Source: Arsenophonus endosymbiont of Aleurodicus floccissimus (lineage in GTDB: Bacteria > Pseudomonadota > Gammaproteobacteria > Enterobacterales > Enterobacteriaceae). Taken from it: DNA of 64,000 nucleotides. Below, piece by piece: positions 1 to 9,821 of the stretch (position 1 is the first letter of the stretch; each line of letters starts with the position of its first letter). The stretch covers positions 1,240,001 to 1,304,000 of the forward strand of contig NZ_OUND01000001.1 in assembly GCF_900343025.1 (NCBI RefSeq). The letters run 5' to 3'. Both the position numbers and the translations under genes were made by a program. The notes beneath the pieces were generated by a model. The model was not told the DNA's origin, did no database searches, and was given only the letters and a program-made list of their open reading frames with translations.

Positions 1-839
1 AGGCTGGCCAGTTGTGAGACAGTGCCTTGCGTTTGCCGTAAGCTACCATCATTAGTTTCAGTAATTTGCTGTATCCCTAAGGCGATATCGCTGTTGGGTA
101 ACATCGTGCGATAGATTAACGCATGATCAAGACGAATAAGCCCGTTGACTTGAATGTTTGGGTTAATCAAACAACGCACATTAACGCCTGCTTCAATCGT
201 TTGTTGCGGTAATCCAATCAAGCCCGTTGCACTATTAAGCACAATTGCCTCCTAAACGTATTTGTTTTCTGGCACCATGACTAACTGACCGTTAATGCAT
301 TGCCAAGAGGCAAGGCATTACCACGCCAGATTATCAGCGGCATCTCGAACCATACCAAAATAAACTTTACCCCGGGGAAAGCGGGTATTATCAAACTCAG
401 GCGTCACCCCTTTGACAATCCCGTAATCGGCAAGGCCTGTGAGTAACGCATTGTGTTGCTCTGCCTGAGTATGCCCTGCGCTTAGCGTGGTATTCAACGT
501 GACGTAGTCATGAGCCTCGCGCGAATCAATCGCCTGAATAATCACAAACGTATCGGTGGGATTATCACTGCCTGAAATCGTATAGCGGATTTTTCCCGTG
601 AATATCAGCCCCGTGTTATCCTGATAGCCCGCCATGAGCTGAATGTTAACAAATTCCCTTGCCTGAATTTGACTTACGGTTTCTTTTTTCAGATTCCAGA
701 CTTTAAAAACGCCAGTGCGAGGATAGCGTGTATCCGGCCAGGTAATATTGAAGGTGGCGTGAAAATCCGACAGCTCAATGCCTTCACCCTTTTCATCGGA
801 AACAATCAGGGAGCATTTTCTTATCCAGTTTTTAGTCAT
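1..839 (-). pseudogene. Phage baseplate hub-like protein, broken, runs off left edge
   Basis: The first 173 residues (318-839, starting MTKNWIRK) are open, then the reading frame shifts near position 318. Coding resumes toward the left edge with a segment reading QWINGQLVMVPENKYV, followed by an in-frame TAG near 258 and a long open stretch (EAIVLNSATGLIGLPQQTIE). This arrangement fits baseplate hub proteins of contractile-tailed phages, which lie downstream of the Dit-like gene as here. The family call rests on position and general appearance, not on a catalytic motif. The gene continues beyond the window. It is separated from the rest of the tail operon by the oppositely oriented hicAB pair. 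Frameshift plus stop make it very probably non-functional. Confidence 0.6.
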
Positions 840-857
840 GAATAAATCTCAAAATAG

Positions 858-887
858 TTGCACTTTAATTACCAATGGAGTTATAAT
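858..887 (+). promoter_or_regulatory. Putative sigma-70 promoter for hicAB
   Basis: TTGCAC (858-863) and a perfect TATAAT (882-887) are separated by 18 bp. Initiation would be expected near 894, just before hicA. It points away from the flanking late operon, so hicAB probably has its own transcription. The -35 is weak. Confidence 0.45.
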
Positions 888-905
888 AACCCTTAATTGA
901 GATTA

Positions 906-1100
906 ATGAAGGTGAATACTGTGGATAACAGGACAGTAATAACACTGCTTGAAAAGGATGGCTGGTTTTTAGTTCGTGTAAAAGGTAGTCATCATCAATT
1001 CAAGCACCCAAATAAAAAAGGACTTGTCACAGTAAAACACCCTCAAAAAGATATACCACTACCTACTTTTAGTAGTATTAAAAAACAAGCTGGAATGTAA
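906..1100 (+). CDS. hicA: HicA toxin (mRNA interferase)
   Basis: A small basic protein with the HicA signature: LLEKDGW near the N terminus, then GSHHQFKHP containing the catalytic histidine of this double-stranded-RNA-binding-fold family, then GLVTVKHP and a C-terminal IKKQAG. HicA toxins cleave mRNA and are neutralised by HicB. Length (64 residues from ATG 906) is typical. A GTG at 921 preceded by GAAGG is an equally plausible start. hicB follows after 19 bp on the same strand. The pair sits backwards inside a degraded phage tail operon, yet both reading frames are intact, which fits a selfish or addictive cargo module. Confidence 0.85.
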   Translation: MKVNTVDNRTVITLLEKDGWFLVRVKGSHHQFKHPNKKGLVTVKHPQKDIPLPTFSSIKKQAGM

Positions 1101-1119
1101 TTCTATTTGGGGGAGTAAA

Positions 1120-1527
1120 ATGTTATATCCAATTGCAATTGACAAAAGTGAATCATCATTCGGAATTAGAATTCCTGATATTCAAGGTTGCTTCTCTGGT
1201 GGTGAAACATTAAATAAGGCAGTAAAAAACGCGAAAGAAGCAATTGAGGCACATCTTGAATTATTACTTCAAGACAATGAATCATTGCCTACAGCTAATA
1301 GCATTGATAAATATTTTGCTGATGATGAATACCAAAATGTAATTTGGGCAATGGTTGACATTGATGTCACTCGCCTAATGGGAAAAACAGAAAAAATTAA
1401 CGTTACTTTGCCATCATTATTAATTCACCGTATTGATCAATATGTTTTAAGTCACCCTGAATATGGTAGTCGATCTGGTTTTCTCGCTAAGGTTGCCGCG
1501 GATAATATTTTAAATAATCCAGTATAG
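1120..1527 (+). CDS. hicB: HicB antitoxin
   Basis: A 135-residue protein preceded by a strong ribosome binding site (GGGGGAG). The N-terminal half (residues 1-60, YPIAIDKSESSFGIRIPDIQGCFSGG and the A-x-E-A-I-E-AHLE helix) is the HicB partial RNase-H-like fold that blocks HicA. The C-terminal half (from about residue 88, EKINVTLPSLLIHRIDQYV to SRSGFLAKVA) is a ribbon-helix-helix DNA-binding domain, so the complex probably represses its own promoter at 858-887. Its stop overlaps by a few bases the 3' end of the convergent phage gene, so the pair was inserted very close to that gene's natural end. Intact. Confidence 0.88.
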   Translation: MLYPIAIDKSESSFGIRIPDIQGCFSGGETLNKAVKNAKEAIEAHLELLLQDNESLPTANSIDKYFADDEYQNVIWAMVDIDVTRLMGKTEKINVTLPSLLIHRIDQYVLSHPEYGSRSGFLAKVAADNILNNPV

Positions 1528-1807
1528 TTTTACGGTGATACCCAAGGCATCCGCGTTGATGTCGCTTTCCTCATCCGATAGCAAAACCAGCTTCCCTTCA
1601 CTAATAAGATGGCTATATTGGGCAAGTAAATTTTCACTCACGATCAGCGGAATACCCTGAATCACGGGTTGATTGTCAACCGTGAGCATATCCAGCACAC
1701 CAGCCAGCGCTATCACGCCAGATAAGGCGAAATTGCTACACGGTATCAGATAGCTTAATCGTAAATTGCTGGTTGGTTGGGGTAAGCGGTATTTCGTTAA
1801 TTTCCAT
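1510..1807 (-). pseudogene. Baseplate-region protein, DUF6983-like, broken
   Basis: The start ATG at 1807 overlaps the stop of the Dit-like gene. The first residues read MEINEIPLTPTNQQF and continue to an in-frame TAG near 1735; the normal reading then appears to be QFRLIWRDSAGW, after which a frameshift restores VLDMLTVDNQPVIQGIPLIVSENLLAQY to the end at 1510. This layout matches the small plug-like proteins found beside Dit-like genes in contractile phages. Function in baseplate assembly is inferred from position. The 3' end abuts hicB, which is convergent. Confidence 0.55.
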
Positions 1808-2381
1808 TTAGAAATCCTAAACCTCGGTCTAAAAGGCTTCGATTATCAACGGTTTTTGGTGTTTTCAGCCCTGTGTTTGACATACCTCTGTTTGTATTCC
1901 CTTCCCGCATATTTTGGGGTTCAACCGCTGTTATCCTGGCCTTTTGGGTTTGGGTGATATTCAGTTCCCGTAAGGTTAATATCGCCATCAACACTATTTC
2001 CGTGTGTTTAGCGGTGGTCACCTCAATAGCGAGAATGAGCATATTCTGGTATTTGCGCTTACCTGTTATGACATCAAACGGTTGACGGCTGGCTTGAAGC
2101 GCTAAAATTTGCTGGTAGATTTCCTGTGCGCTCAAGCCGGCACGAATACCCACTTTTGCCGTGTCCCAAAAATCCAGCAGCGATCCACCACTTGAAAAAC
2201 CCACCTCCATCATGACTTCTGCTGGCCGCTTGTAAGCGTGATCGGCAATTTCCGCTCCCAATTCAATCGGGTGTTCTGTGATTTTTAACGTATCCTGAGA
2301 TTTTTCTGAGATAATGACATCCGGCACCAGCAAACCAATTTTGCGCGATCGTTGTGAAAAAAGCGTAGAAAGCATGTCCAT
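1797..2381 (-). CDS. Dit-like phage tail protein
   Basis: An open 194-residue protein immediately downstream of the tape measure gene (TGATG overlap at its start). Proteins of this family connect tail tube and baseplate. Visible features are the N-terminal domain with LLVPDVIISEKSQDTLKITEHP, then a conserved segment around FDVITGKRKYQNMLI, a beta-rich pattern common to Dit-like N-terminal domains. The C-terminal 40 residues are polar and probably disordered. It is one of the few late genes of this prophage without a visible lesion. Family assignment is by sequence memory and operon position. Confidence 0.7.
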   Translation of the reverse strand: MDMLSTLFSQRSRKIGLLVPDVIISEKSQDTLKITEHPIELGAEIADHAYKRPAEVMMEVGFSSGGSLLDFWDTAKVGIRAGLSAQEIYQQILALQASRQPFDVITGKRKYQNMLILAIEVTTAKHTEIVLMAILTLRELNITQTQKARITAVEPQNMREGNTNRGMSNTGLKTPKTVDNRSLLDRGLGFLNGN

Positions 2382-4220
2382 CAGTAGGCTCGCTGGGTTA
2401 ACTGTCCAATCAGTCTGGCGTTAACGCGCGTTTGTTTATCAGCAATCGCATTGGCAGTAGCGTGGGGATCTAATGCACCTTCAACATTAATCGTGATATT
2501 CTGGTCTATATTATTTCCCATACTGCATTCGCTGCTTGATAGAGCATTACCTGGTTATACGGCTGTCTGCCATTTTCGTGCTCAACGATGCTAGACATCA
2601 GCGATGTCATGACCGCCGGATTGGACAGATTCAACACGGTGTCAGGGGACACCCCTAATTTACCGGAGATTTTATCAATATAAGCCTGGGTATTGTTTTT
2701 ACTGGCGGGATCCCAGGTGCTAATAATTTTTTCAACGGTATTTAGCCCCTTTCAGCGTAGCGATTAAGCTGTGAAGAAAGGGCTTGTAAGCCCTCAAATG
2801 CGGTATTGAATTTGGCGAATCTTCCGTTAGGTGATTCACGTACTGCACCGCGTTGCCCAGCAAAATTCAGATTACCCGGGTTATTGTTACGAATACCCCG
2901 TGGAATGTCGCCGGTAAGCACATCGGCGATATTATTCGGTATATTGCCGCCTTGATTTTTGTTTGCCCAGCTATTATCAATGCCGAAAAAACCCAAACCG
3001 TTACCAATAGCGCGCTTGACTTGACGGGTGTTGTAATCCCATGATGCACTTGAGCTATCGCTGATATTGTCTTTATCTGAAATCAGATACCCTGCATAGA
3101 GCCGCCATAATTTCAGCCAGGGTGGGATAGGCAACATAGCAATTTTGCCAAAGGCCCCCTAATATTTTGCTTACCCACGCGCCGGCAATAAAAATGGCTA
3201 ATAGCTCAAGCGCATTTTGCGCCCCCCCCACCAATTGGGCGAGTGAATTCAGTTTATCGCCTAACCCGGTGAAGGCGGCTTTCGCAAGACTTATGTCACC
3301 TTCGCACTTCGACCAATAGATAAAAGATTTCCCGCCCTCTTTCCACGTCTGGTAGTCTTCCCAAAGTAACAATAAAACAGCAACAAGACCGCTAATAATG
3401 CCGATGGGCGAGGCAAAAAATGCCTGATTAAGCACCCAGGATAGCCACTGCCAATCCGCTAAAGGTAGTGATGAGTTTTTTAGATTTTTCGTCTAAATTG
3501 CGCCACCGATTAAAAATCTGCCCGATCACCTGGCTGATTCGCCAGATAACGCGCCCCACCATTTCACCATCTCGAATGATGCCCTTAATGAGGCGGGTTA
3601 ATACCCTCTCAATTTTCGGGAAATTATCCAGCAGTCCTTTCGGTGATTATCTATCTCTCTGCTCAGTCCCCCCGCTAGATGAGATCCAATTTTATCCCGC
3701 AAAATATCAAACAACCCCGTCAATCCTTTCATCGAGGTCATAAACTAGTTTGACTGTTTGGCAGCAATATCGGCGTTAAATCCGGTCTGCTTAAGCACAC
3801 GCTGGTAATCAGCCGAAAATTTATTCAACCCTCTGTGCATTGCCATTAGCGTATTTTCATCAATGCCGAGTAGTTGAGCGTATTGATTGGCGCGATAATA
3901 GGGCATGGAGGCCAGTTTATCCTTCACACGGGTAAAAATAGCGCTCATATCCTGAAAATTGCCATAGGCATCACGGGTCTGTTACCCCAAGCCGATTTAA
4001 AAATCCCTCCGCACCTGGACTGTTTCTTAAAAATCGCACCAGATTTTCAAGTGAACCTCTTACCGCTTCTGGGCTACTCTGCCAGTGAGACTGGCGCCCC
4101 CAGTTTGATAATATTGACACTCACCGCCGTAACAATGGACTGAAATTTTCTCATGCCACTGTCATCGACCTTAAAACCTAAGCTGATGAGAAAATCCCGC
4201 AACGTTTCAGCATGAGTCAT
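2381..4220 (-). pseudogene. Tail tape measure protein with muramidase-like segment, broken
   Basis: ATG at 4220 begins MTHAETLRDFLISLGFKVDD, typical of tape measure proteins of this phage group. At least four frame changes follow. Recognisable pieces in order are SSPEAVRGSLENLVRFLR, ANQYAQLLGIDENTLMAMHRG, an in-frame TAG before FMTSMKGLTGLFD (near 3747), hydrophobic FFASPIGIISGLVAVLLLLWEDYQTWKEGG, and IPRGIRNNNPGNLNFAGQRG, a segment of murein-hydrolase type. The end reads DPHATANAIADKQTRV before a TGA at 2381. A tape measure sets tail length and often carries a peptidoglycan-cutting domain for DNA entry. About 610 codons, well short of many relatives, and clearly non-functional. Confidence 0.8.
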
Positions 4221-4268
4221 GGTGGTTTCTCCAACGCGCAATTCGCGCTTCGTTATCCTATTCGATGT

Positions 4269-4803
4269 CTATCCATTCATCTCGGCCAAATCTGCCAAAT
4301 CGATTGAGCCGTCTTTTAATTTATCGAATTTAATGTAGTCATACTTAACAGGAAGGCGGAAAAAGTCCTTACCATCCGGCATTGAATCCAGAGTTAATCC
4401 TGTGAGGGGGAGGCTAGCTGTCTCGTCGCCTTGGGGTGCGTGAAAAATTACCGAGGGGTCTCCAATCACATGCGCTACAATCTCAAGCATTGTTTTTCAG
4501 TCAATATCATCAAACATCAATTCGCCCTAGCGAAAAATCGGCGTCCATGTCTTAGCATTTTTGCATGAAACCACGGCTAAACAAGGGCGCAAAATCGCAT
4601 TACAATCTTCATCGCTCATTTGGGCAATAGAATTTGCCATAACGGGTAACACCGCTGCCATTGACATTTCCCCTTATCGCAACTTTTGTAATTCGCCGGT
4701 TAAACCGGATAGCACCGGCAATAACTTTTGCGTTACCTTTAAGCTAGTCAAACACATTGAGTTTTTGACTTCGATACTCATGACCGTTAATTTCAATTTC
4801 CAC
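4269..4803 (-). pseudogene. Tail assembly chaperone region, broken
   Basis: A likely GTG start at 4803 gives VEIEINGHEYRSQKLNVFD, followed by in-frame TAG, a frame change, then SMAAVLPVMANSIAQMSDEDCNAIL, another TAG (near 4527), FDDID and a TGA (near 4500). The last open piece (4269-4490) reads SLPLTGLTLDSMPDGKDFFRLPVKYDYIKFDKLKDG. This layout is that of the tail chaperone plus its following small gene that sit between tail tube and tape measure genes in related phages, often with a programmed frameshift. The several stops indicate decay, so any original programmed shift cannot be told from damage. Confidence 0.5.
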
Positions 4804-5243
4804 GAGAATTCTCCTAATAAGGCGTCGATCTTAATGCAGTCAAAGACCCACGATAAGACATTCGCCTCTTTTGCATTTTGCAAATCCGGTATTTTCTGAA
4901 AGGCACAACTACGCACGGTAATGATATCGCCAGATACCGGATTACGTATCACAATCACATTATTACCCCAAAGCGCCGATGACTTGCTTTGCGCGTTATA
5001 GGCGATCATCAGTTTTTTGTTAACGTGCGAAGCTTTAATGAGGCTTACGGTTACCGTGCCTGACTTCCCCCCGTGTAGTGTGTGCATCCCGTCTCCATCG
5101 GCACCAATGGTCAGGGTGTTTTTGGCGTAGGTCATTGTCACCACTATTCCTTCTTCCGAGTTCGCCGAGCCAGAGCCCAAATCTATCACCTCCGTGGGGC
5201 CGGTTAGCATGGCGGAAACATCAACAAAACTATAAGCGGCCAT
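4674..5243 (-). CDS. Phage tail tube protein, DUF3277 family
   Basis: Residues 1-146 (MAAYSFVDVSAMLTGPTEVIDLG through TIGADGDGMHTLHGGKSGTVTVSLIKAS to DCIKIDALLGEF) match the DUF3277 tail tube family, whose members are about 145-150 residues. The last 43 residues (SWKLKLTVMSIEV and after) read through into the downstream chaperone gene in a different frame, so the natural stop near 4800 has probably been lost by a small indel. A good ribosome binding site (GGAGAG) precedes ATG 5243. It follows the sheath gene, as expected for sheath-tube order in contractile tails. Confidence 0.7.
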   Translation of the reverse strand: MAAYSFVDVSAMLTGPTEVIDLGSGSANSEEGIVVTMTYAKNTLTIGADGDGMHTLHGGKSGTVTVSLIKASHVNKKLMIAYNAQSKSSALWGNNVIVIRNPVSGDIITVRSCAFQKIPDLQNAKEANVLSWVFDCIKIDALLGEFSWKLKLTVMSIEVKNSMCLTSLKVTQKLLPVLSGLTGELQKLR

Positions 5244-5252
5244 TTTCTCTCC

Positions 5253-6729
5253 TTATCGAACAATGGTGATGAAGACATCCGCGAAATGCACCGCACCGGC
5301 TAACTTACAGACAACCTGAATCGGCGGCGCTTTACGTTTTTCGCGCTCAGATTGTGCCTGCTCCGCAAGCGGTTGAATATAGAAGTAATACCCTTTGGTG
5401 AGCATATCACAGTTTGATAATTGACCGATCACCTCGCCATGCCTGGTGCCAGCAATCCATTAGTGACCGCCTGTGCTAAGGATTGCTCAACATTGGTTAA
5501 AAGCGGCGTGCTGCCTTGCTCCGTTTGGGAGACTTTTGTCGTGCTGGTATATAGCAGATTGTACAAGTTCGTTTGCACAAAGTTTTGCAAACAGTCCAAC
5601 CCGTAGCGTTTATCAAAAAAATCACCATTAGCCATCACGCCTTCTTGTATGATGGCAGTGTTCGTTATCCTAATTGACAAACACGTTGCAATTTTTAGCC
5701 ACCAGCGTATTAGCATGTGAAGTGGTCAAGGTCTCCGCTTTAACACCGGGTTCCTGTTTGAATTTGAGGGTGATCGTGGTATTATTGCCGTTGAAGTTGA
5801 CTGAAAACGCCCGACCAAAAGCCAATGCGGCTGCGTAAGGTGTTGAAGATGAGTATTGTGTAAAAACCCGTTGATATTTCGCCTTTTTTAAAATAGAGGC
5901 AATATCATCCTCTTTCGTTCTATCCAGTACGGCGGTATATTGGGTGGTAACCCCAAAAACGCGTAAATTGCCGACTGCACCGATAAAGTTTGCAACGTCT
6001 TTCACTTCATCATTAGAAAGGGCAGAAGTCACCACCAGTCCATACCAGTTGCTCGAAAAATCTGCCAACGTTGAAACCGCATCAACGATAATTTCACTGT
6101 CCATACCTGAAACAGGGGTTGCACCACTTTCCTGCGTCAACTTCAACAACCCTGATAGGTCAGTGCCGGATTCTGGTGCGGAAGCAAAACCCACTGCGCT
6201 TGTTTTACCTGCCGTATTCGATGTCACCACAAAGCAACTTTCGTTAGTATTCCACGTCATTGTAGATGTGTTTATTTTTTCACCAATTCGGGCGGCAACA
6301 CCGTTAAGGTTAGTTTTTCGTGAAAAATCCAGCCCATTTAATTTAACATTTTTGTTATTTACGCTGATAATCATTGCGCCGTCAGTAATGGACGTAAAAT
6401 GACTAATTTTTGCCTCTTCCTTGATTAATATGCCACCGCACAACAATGCGGATGAGCCAGATTTCACCCAGCGACTCACGTATAAATCGACAGGCTTTGG
6501 TGACTGCTGGTAATAGAGTGAAGCCGCCTGATACTCGGGTGCGGTTGTACCAAAATCATTGGCGACTTACTCAATATTGGAATATGCCCGTAATCGCTCA
6601 AGCGGGCGGATCGATAACGGGTGAATCACCTATAATGAGCAGTGAACCAAAATTACGGCTACTTGCAGCACGCGGTGACATATCAAGCGTGACCTTAACC
6701 ACCCTTGAAACGGGTAAACCTGTTGACAT
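5253..6729 (-). pseudogene. Tail sheath protein, DUF3383 family, broken
   Basis: Starts at ATG 6729 with [21 protein letters not shown]. It shifts frame near 6600, has an in-frame TAA in SNIE*VANDFGTT (a CAA to TAA change would explain it), then a long open piece (5670-6479, containing SRWVKSGSSALLCGG and RVFGVTTQYTAVLDRTKEDD). Further frame changes near 5670 and 5435 lead to [22 protein letters not shown] and finally [21 protein letters not shown] with TAA at 5253. The pieces together cover a full DUF3383 sheath of about 490 residues. The sheath contracts to drive the tail tube into the host. Not functional as read. Confidence 0.8.
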
Positions 6730-7274
6730 TATTTATCTCTAAAAAACGTAACGTGGGCATCTGTCACTGATTTTATGTGATAGCGACACACCACTTTACG
6801 ACGTAGATGAACGATTATATCAAACCGGTTCACCCACTGATTGTTGATAAGCTCAAGAAAAGCATTAATTTGACTGTAACTACCTAAAGTAAGATTGGAC
6901 TTATTCAGTTCAGCATTGTTTTGACTGAGCATGATGCCATCACGAAAACGTGCGACGTAAACCATGTCGTTTTTTCCGTAGAAAGAGGCTATACATGTTA
7001 ATGTTTCGTGCTGCCAAAGCTCGGTATATTCATCATTCTGCTTCACTAAAGCGGGATTCGCCTAACTGGTAATATCGAGGAGCCCAAAGGCACACCAGTT
7101 AGTATCAGGCGGTGACAACGGTGCCGGATCGCGTTGCCAGCGGAGTAACGTGTTTCGCTGGTAAGCCAGAAACGCCAACAACCCAAAGACTTAACCGACG
7201 ATTTAGACTTTCATTATATTGTGCATTCTCATCAAAGGGCGTTAGCCAACCTATCTTAGCACTGCTGTGCTCAT
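6729..7274 (-). pseudogene. Phage neck terminator protein, gp12-like, broken
   Basis: A start at ATG 7274 (preceded by GGAGG) gives MSTAVLR, then a frame change to GWLTPFDENAQYNESLNRRLSLWVVG, another at HVTP to RWQRDPAPLSPPDTNWCAFGLLDIT, an in-frame TAG at 7062-7064, and an open end (6729-7046) with KQNDEYTELWQHETLTCIASFYG and WVNRFDIIVHLRRKVV. The WCAFG motif and the RRDI-type ending are typical of the LIC_12616/gp12-like neck family, which lies just upstream of the sheath gene as here. Two frameshifts and one stop. Confidence 0.6.
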
Positions 7275-7653
7275 GAGAGATGCCTCCGTCAAACGGCATC
7301 AGTTCACAATGCGCCTGAAGAAATCGCGCACCATAAGCGGTGTAAGGATCGACGGATTTCACCAGATATTTGCGCTCCTGATAGGTGACAATATCACCAA
7401 TATAATGTGTTTCACCGGCAATTAATCGCGTTGTGGTGACAACCAATATTCGCCCACTGACGAGTTGTCCGGAAGTGCGTATTTGGGCTTCAATTGAACT
7501 ATCTACAGTAACGACACCTGAAAAAGGAAAAGTGCTTTCTTTTGTTGAGGTAATGCCGTCATCATCAATCAAAATTTCTCTTCGCGTATAAGTGAGTGTA
7601 AAGTCGTTAAAACGGGGGTTGAGTAATACTCGGGTAACATCAAGGATTGGCAT
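7105..7653 (-). CDS. Phage neck/tail-completion region protein, C terminus fused by frame loss
   Basis: Open for 182 codons from ATG 7653, which overlaps the end of the gp10-like gene. Residues 1-124 (MPILDVTRVLLNPRFNDFTLTYTRREI to HCELMPFDGG) look like an independent small protein. The remainder reads into the next (neck) gene in that gene's proper frame, so a small indel near 7240 fused them. Family not firmly recognised; position between a gp10-like protein and a gp12-like neck protein suggests a head-tail joining role, which is inference only. Confidence 0.5.
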   Translation of the reverse strand: MPILDVTRVLLNPRFNDFTLTYTRREILIDDDGITSTKESTFPFSGVVTVDSSIEAQIRTSGQLVSGRILVVTTTRLIAGETHYIGDIVTYQERKYLVKSVDPYTAYGARFLQAHCELMPFDGGISHEHSSAKIGWLTPFDENAQYNESLNRRLSLWVVGVSGLPAKHVTPLATRSGTVVTA

Positions 7654-8186
7654 TTTTCTTTCTCACTACATAGGTGATTGCACGCCGATAAGTACCGGTG
7701 TCAATCAACGGTCTAGCTTGCTATTATCTGGCGGTAAACCGGCTTTTCGATTCTCAAGCTCTTTCGTTGCGCCTTTACGCCCTCGTCGTGCTCTGGCAGC
7801 TAATGTACTGTCGAAAGGGGCACAAAATTGCTTTGAGTAATGACGGGTTGCATACCTTGTACGGCGATTTCCCCTGCTCGATTTAAGGCTTGATCTACTT
7901 TATCCGGTTGAGCATCCAAAATAGCTTTAGCGGCTATTTTAAGTTCCGCGGTAGTTTTGGCTTCAACTGAACAAATACCCGGTATCAAATAGGGTCTGGC
8001 GGGGATATTTTTAGCCGGTGAGCCAAACTCATTAATATAACCGATAGCCGCATTGCTAAAGGAAATATCCTCCCGTTCACTATTTTCAGCCGGAATACCG
8101 ACTAGCACGTCCTGTTTGCTAAGTTAAGTGAGGGTATCAAATAATTTACCCGTGTTGTCAATGCGTAAGGTGACGCCACTTTTCAT
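7640..8186 (-). pseudogene. HK97 gp10-like head-tail protein, broken
   Basis: Begins at ATG 8186 ([20 protein letters not shown]), hits an in-frame TAA, resumes LSKQDVLVGIPAENSERED and IGYINEFGSPAKNIPARPYLIPG, then needs two more frame changes to give RRGRKGATKELENRKAGLPPD and LIDTGTYRRAITYVVRKKN, ending with TGA at 7640. The PARPFL-like motif and the closing LIDTG-x-x-R-x-A-ITYVVR are characteristic of gp10-like tail-completion proteins. Function in this family is joining head and tail. Three lesions make it non-functional. Confidence 0.65.
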
Positions 8187-8560
8187 AATTGCCGTCCCTC
8201 TGCACCAAATCGGGTGTTGTTCCAAAATCCTGCGCTGGGGTTTAATGTCATGCTGTTATCGTAACTGACACTCACCTTATCGAACGATTCCGAAGCAGTG
8301 ACCGCTGAACTTGAACCACTAAGGACACCAACCTTTAAATACTGTGCATCCATGGCATAAAGCGTGAGATAATGGGCGACAAACAACCACACCCAGCAAG
8401 GAAAGACCTCATTCCCTGAAACATTTTCGCTCAAAAATTTGTCGGCTAAATTCAAGCGAAACTGAATTTGCGCATCGGGGAATTTAACCTCATCCTGAAA
8501 CGGGGGAAAATCATTGCGAAATTGTTGGATCGTGGGTAGTGATTTGTTTCTCGGGCTCAT
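8183..8560 (-). CDS. Phage head-tail connector, DUF4054 family
   Basis: The start chosen is ATG 8560 ([22 protein letters not shown]); the open frame extends further upstream but that part is a shadow of the preceding gene. Residues from [27 protein letters not shown], through [14 protein letters not shown], to [21 protein letters not shown] agree with the DUF4054 family, small adaptor-like proteins encoded after the capsid gene. Length 125 residues is usual. The stop overlaps the start of the gp10-like gene. It appears intact, although overlap with the upstream gene by 50 bp is larger than normal. Confidence 0.65.
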   Translation of the reverse strand: MSPRNKSLPTIQQFRNDFPPFQDEVKFPDAQIQFRLNLADKFLSENVSGNEVFPCWVWLFVAHYLTLYAMDAQYLKVGVLSGSSSAVTASESFDKVSVSYDNSMTLNPSAGFWNNTRFGAEGRQL

Positions 8561-8829
8561 CCGTAATCTCTTTTTCAGTTTCTTGTTTTTCTTTCCCTTT
8601 TTTCTCGGTCTTGGCATTCCCGTTTTCGTTGGTTTGCGCTTTAACGGGAATAAGCATAATACTATGCGACTGTGTAAACCAATGTATTTCATTGATGATG
8701 CGTTGCTCAAGCACATTACCCCGATTCACTGGAACCATATCAATTTGACGGGAGACTATGCTTGGAAACAGCAAAGCGGGTAGAGAAAGGCGGATTCAGG
8801 CAGTTATTGCCGATTCCAAAGGTTACCAT
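8511..8829 (-). pseudogene. Small lysine/glutamate-rich phage protein, frameshifted
   Basis: ATG 8829 gives MVTFGIGNNCLNPPFSTR, then a frame change near 8775 continues [24 protein letters not shown] to a very charged tail ([23 protein letters not shown]) ending at 8511. It lies between the capsid gene and the DUF4054 gene. No family recognised. The charged low-complexity end may be disordered. The lesion is a single-base shift inferred from reading both frames. Confidence 0.4.
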
Positions 8830-8869
8830 ACTTTAATTTCCCTTTCGTTAAATGACCCCCTATAGGGGC

Positions 8870-9818
8870 TTAAATGCCATCGCAGTAAGCAAGCGTTTCA
8901 CGATAAACCGGCTCAACCGCACCCAGACGACCGTAATAGGTGGTCAGTTGATATAATCCGTGGTACTGAATAGGGATACTTTGTAGGGGAACCATTGAGA
9001 AGCGTACGTATTGTTTTTCATTGGTATAGGCCACCATTCTACCTTTATTGCCTACTCCACGGCCTTTCAGCCATTTAGCTGCGCGAATATTAAGCGGAAT
9101 ACCGTTTTGGTGATAGTCAATCGTATTGGTTTTTAAGTACGTCAGTAATGACTGATTACCCGCACTGGATACTAAGATAGTGGATAACAAAGCAAACTGT
9201 TCAGGCGGAATGAGTAAATCCATTGGTACCATCGAATACGCCGATGCTGCCCATGCATCGCTTAAGATTTTGTTGATACTGTCACGGATTTCATCTGCGG
9301 TGGACTGGCTCCAGGTTTTGGCGGCATTGTTAGTCTTGATATTAGCAAGCTTTAACAATCCTTTGACATTCATTGCCGTATCACCGACATAGACTTGCTC
9401 TTCTGTGTCCATATTCCATTTCAAGGCGCATACCATCATATTTTTGTGAGTCTACCGGACGACCAACTTGTCTTGCGGCGTCTAATTCAATGACTGTCCA
9501 ACCAATCTCCATCCCCCAAAGTTGCAGTGGGAATCCTTCTTTTTGAATATCAATATTCACACCAACAATGGCAGTAGAATCTTTGCCTATCCAGTTTTTG
9601 CCGTTAGGGTTAGCACCTGTCCCCGCGGCGGAAAATCCAGTACGGGTAAAACTTGAAATATCATCCGCAATCGAAACATCTTCGCGTAATTGAACATCAC
9701 GACTATAGGTATATTGCACTAAAGGCAAATTGATGCTTTGGTCTAAACGCTCAAGTTCACCGATAAGAAAAGCGCCGATTGAGTCAATCGTGCGTTGGTC
9801 AAAAGTTAACATAGTCAT
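8870..9818 (-). pseudogene. Major capsid protein, DUF2184 family, one frameshift
   Basis: First part 9381-9818 reads MTMLTFDQRTIDSIGAFLIGELERLD to QVGRPVDSQKYDGM. A one-base shift near 9435 leads to ALKWNMDTEEQVYVGD and continues openly to 8870, ending PVYRETLAYCDGI. Together they cover a complete DUF2184 capsid protein of about 315 residues, a family used by several myoviruses. The upstream neighbour is a decoration-type protein, the usual order. A single shift could be repaired or be a sequence error, but adjacent genes have comparable damage. Confidence 0.78.
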
Positions 9819-9821
9819 TCC

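Noticed and set aside
6446-6742. Plus-strand 98-codon frame
   Set aside because: Overlaps the N-terminal part of the DUF3383 sheath on the minus strand, which is clearly coding once stops and shifts are allowed.
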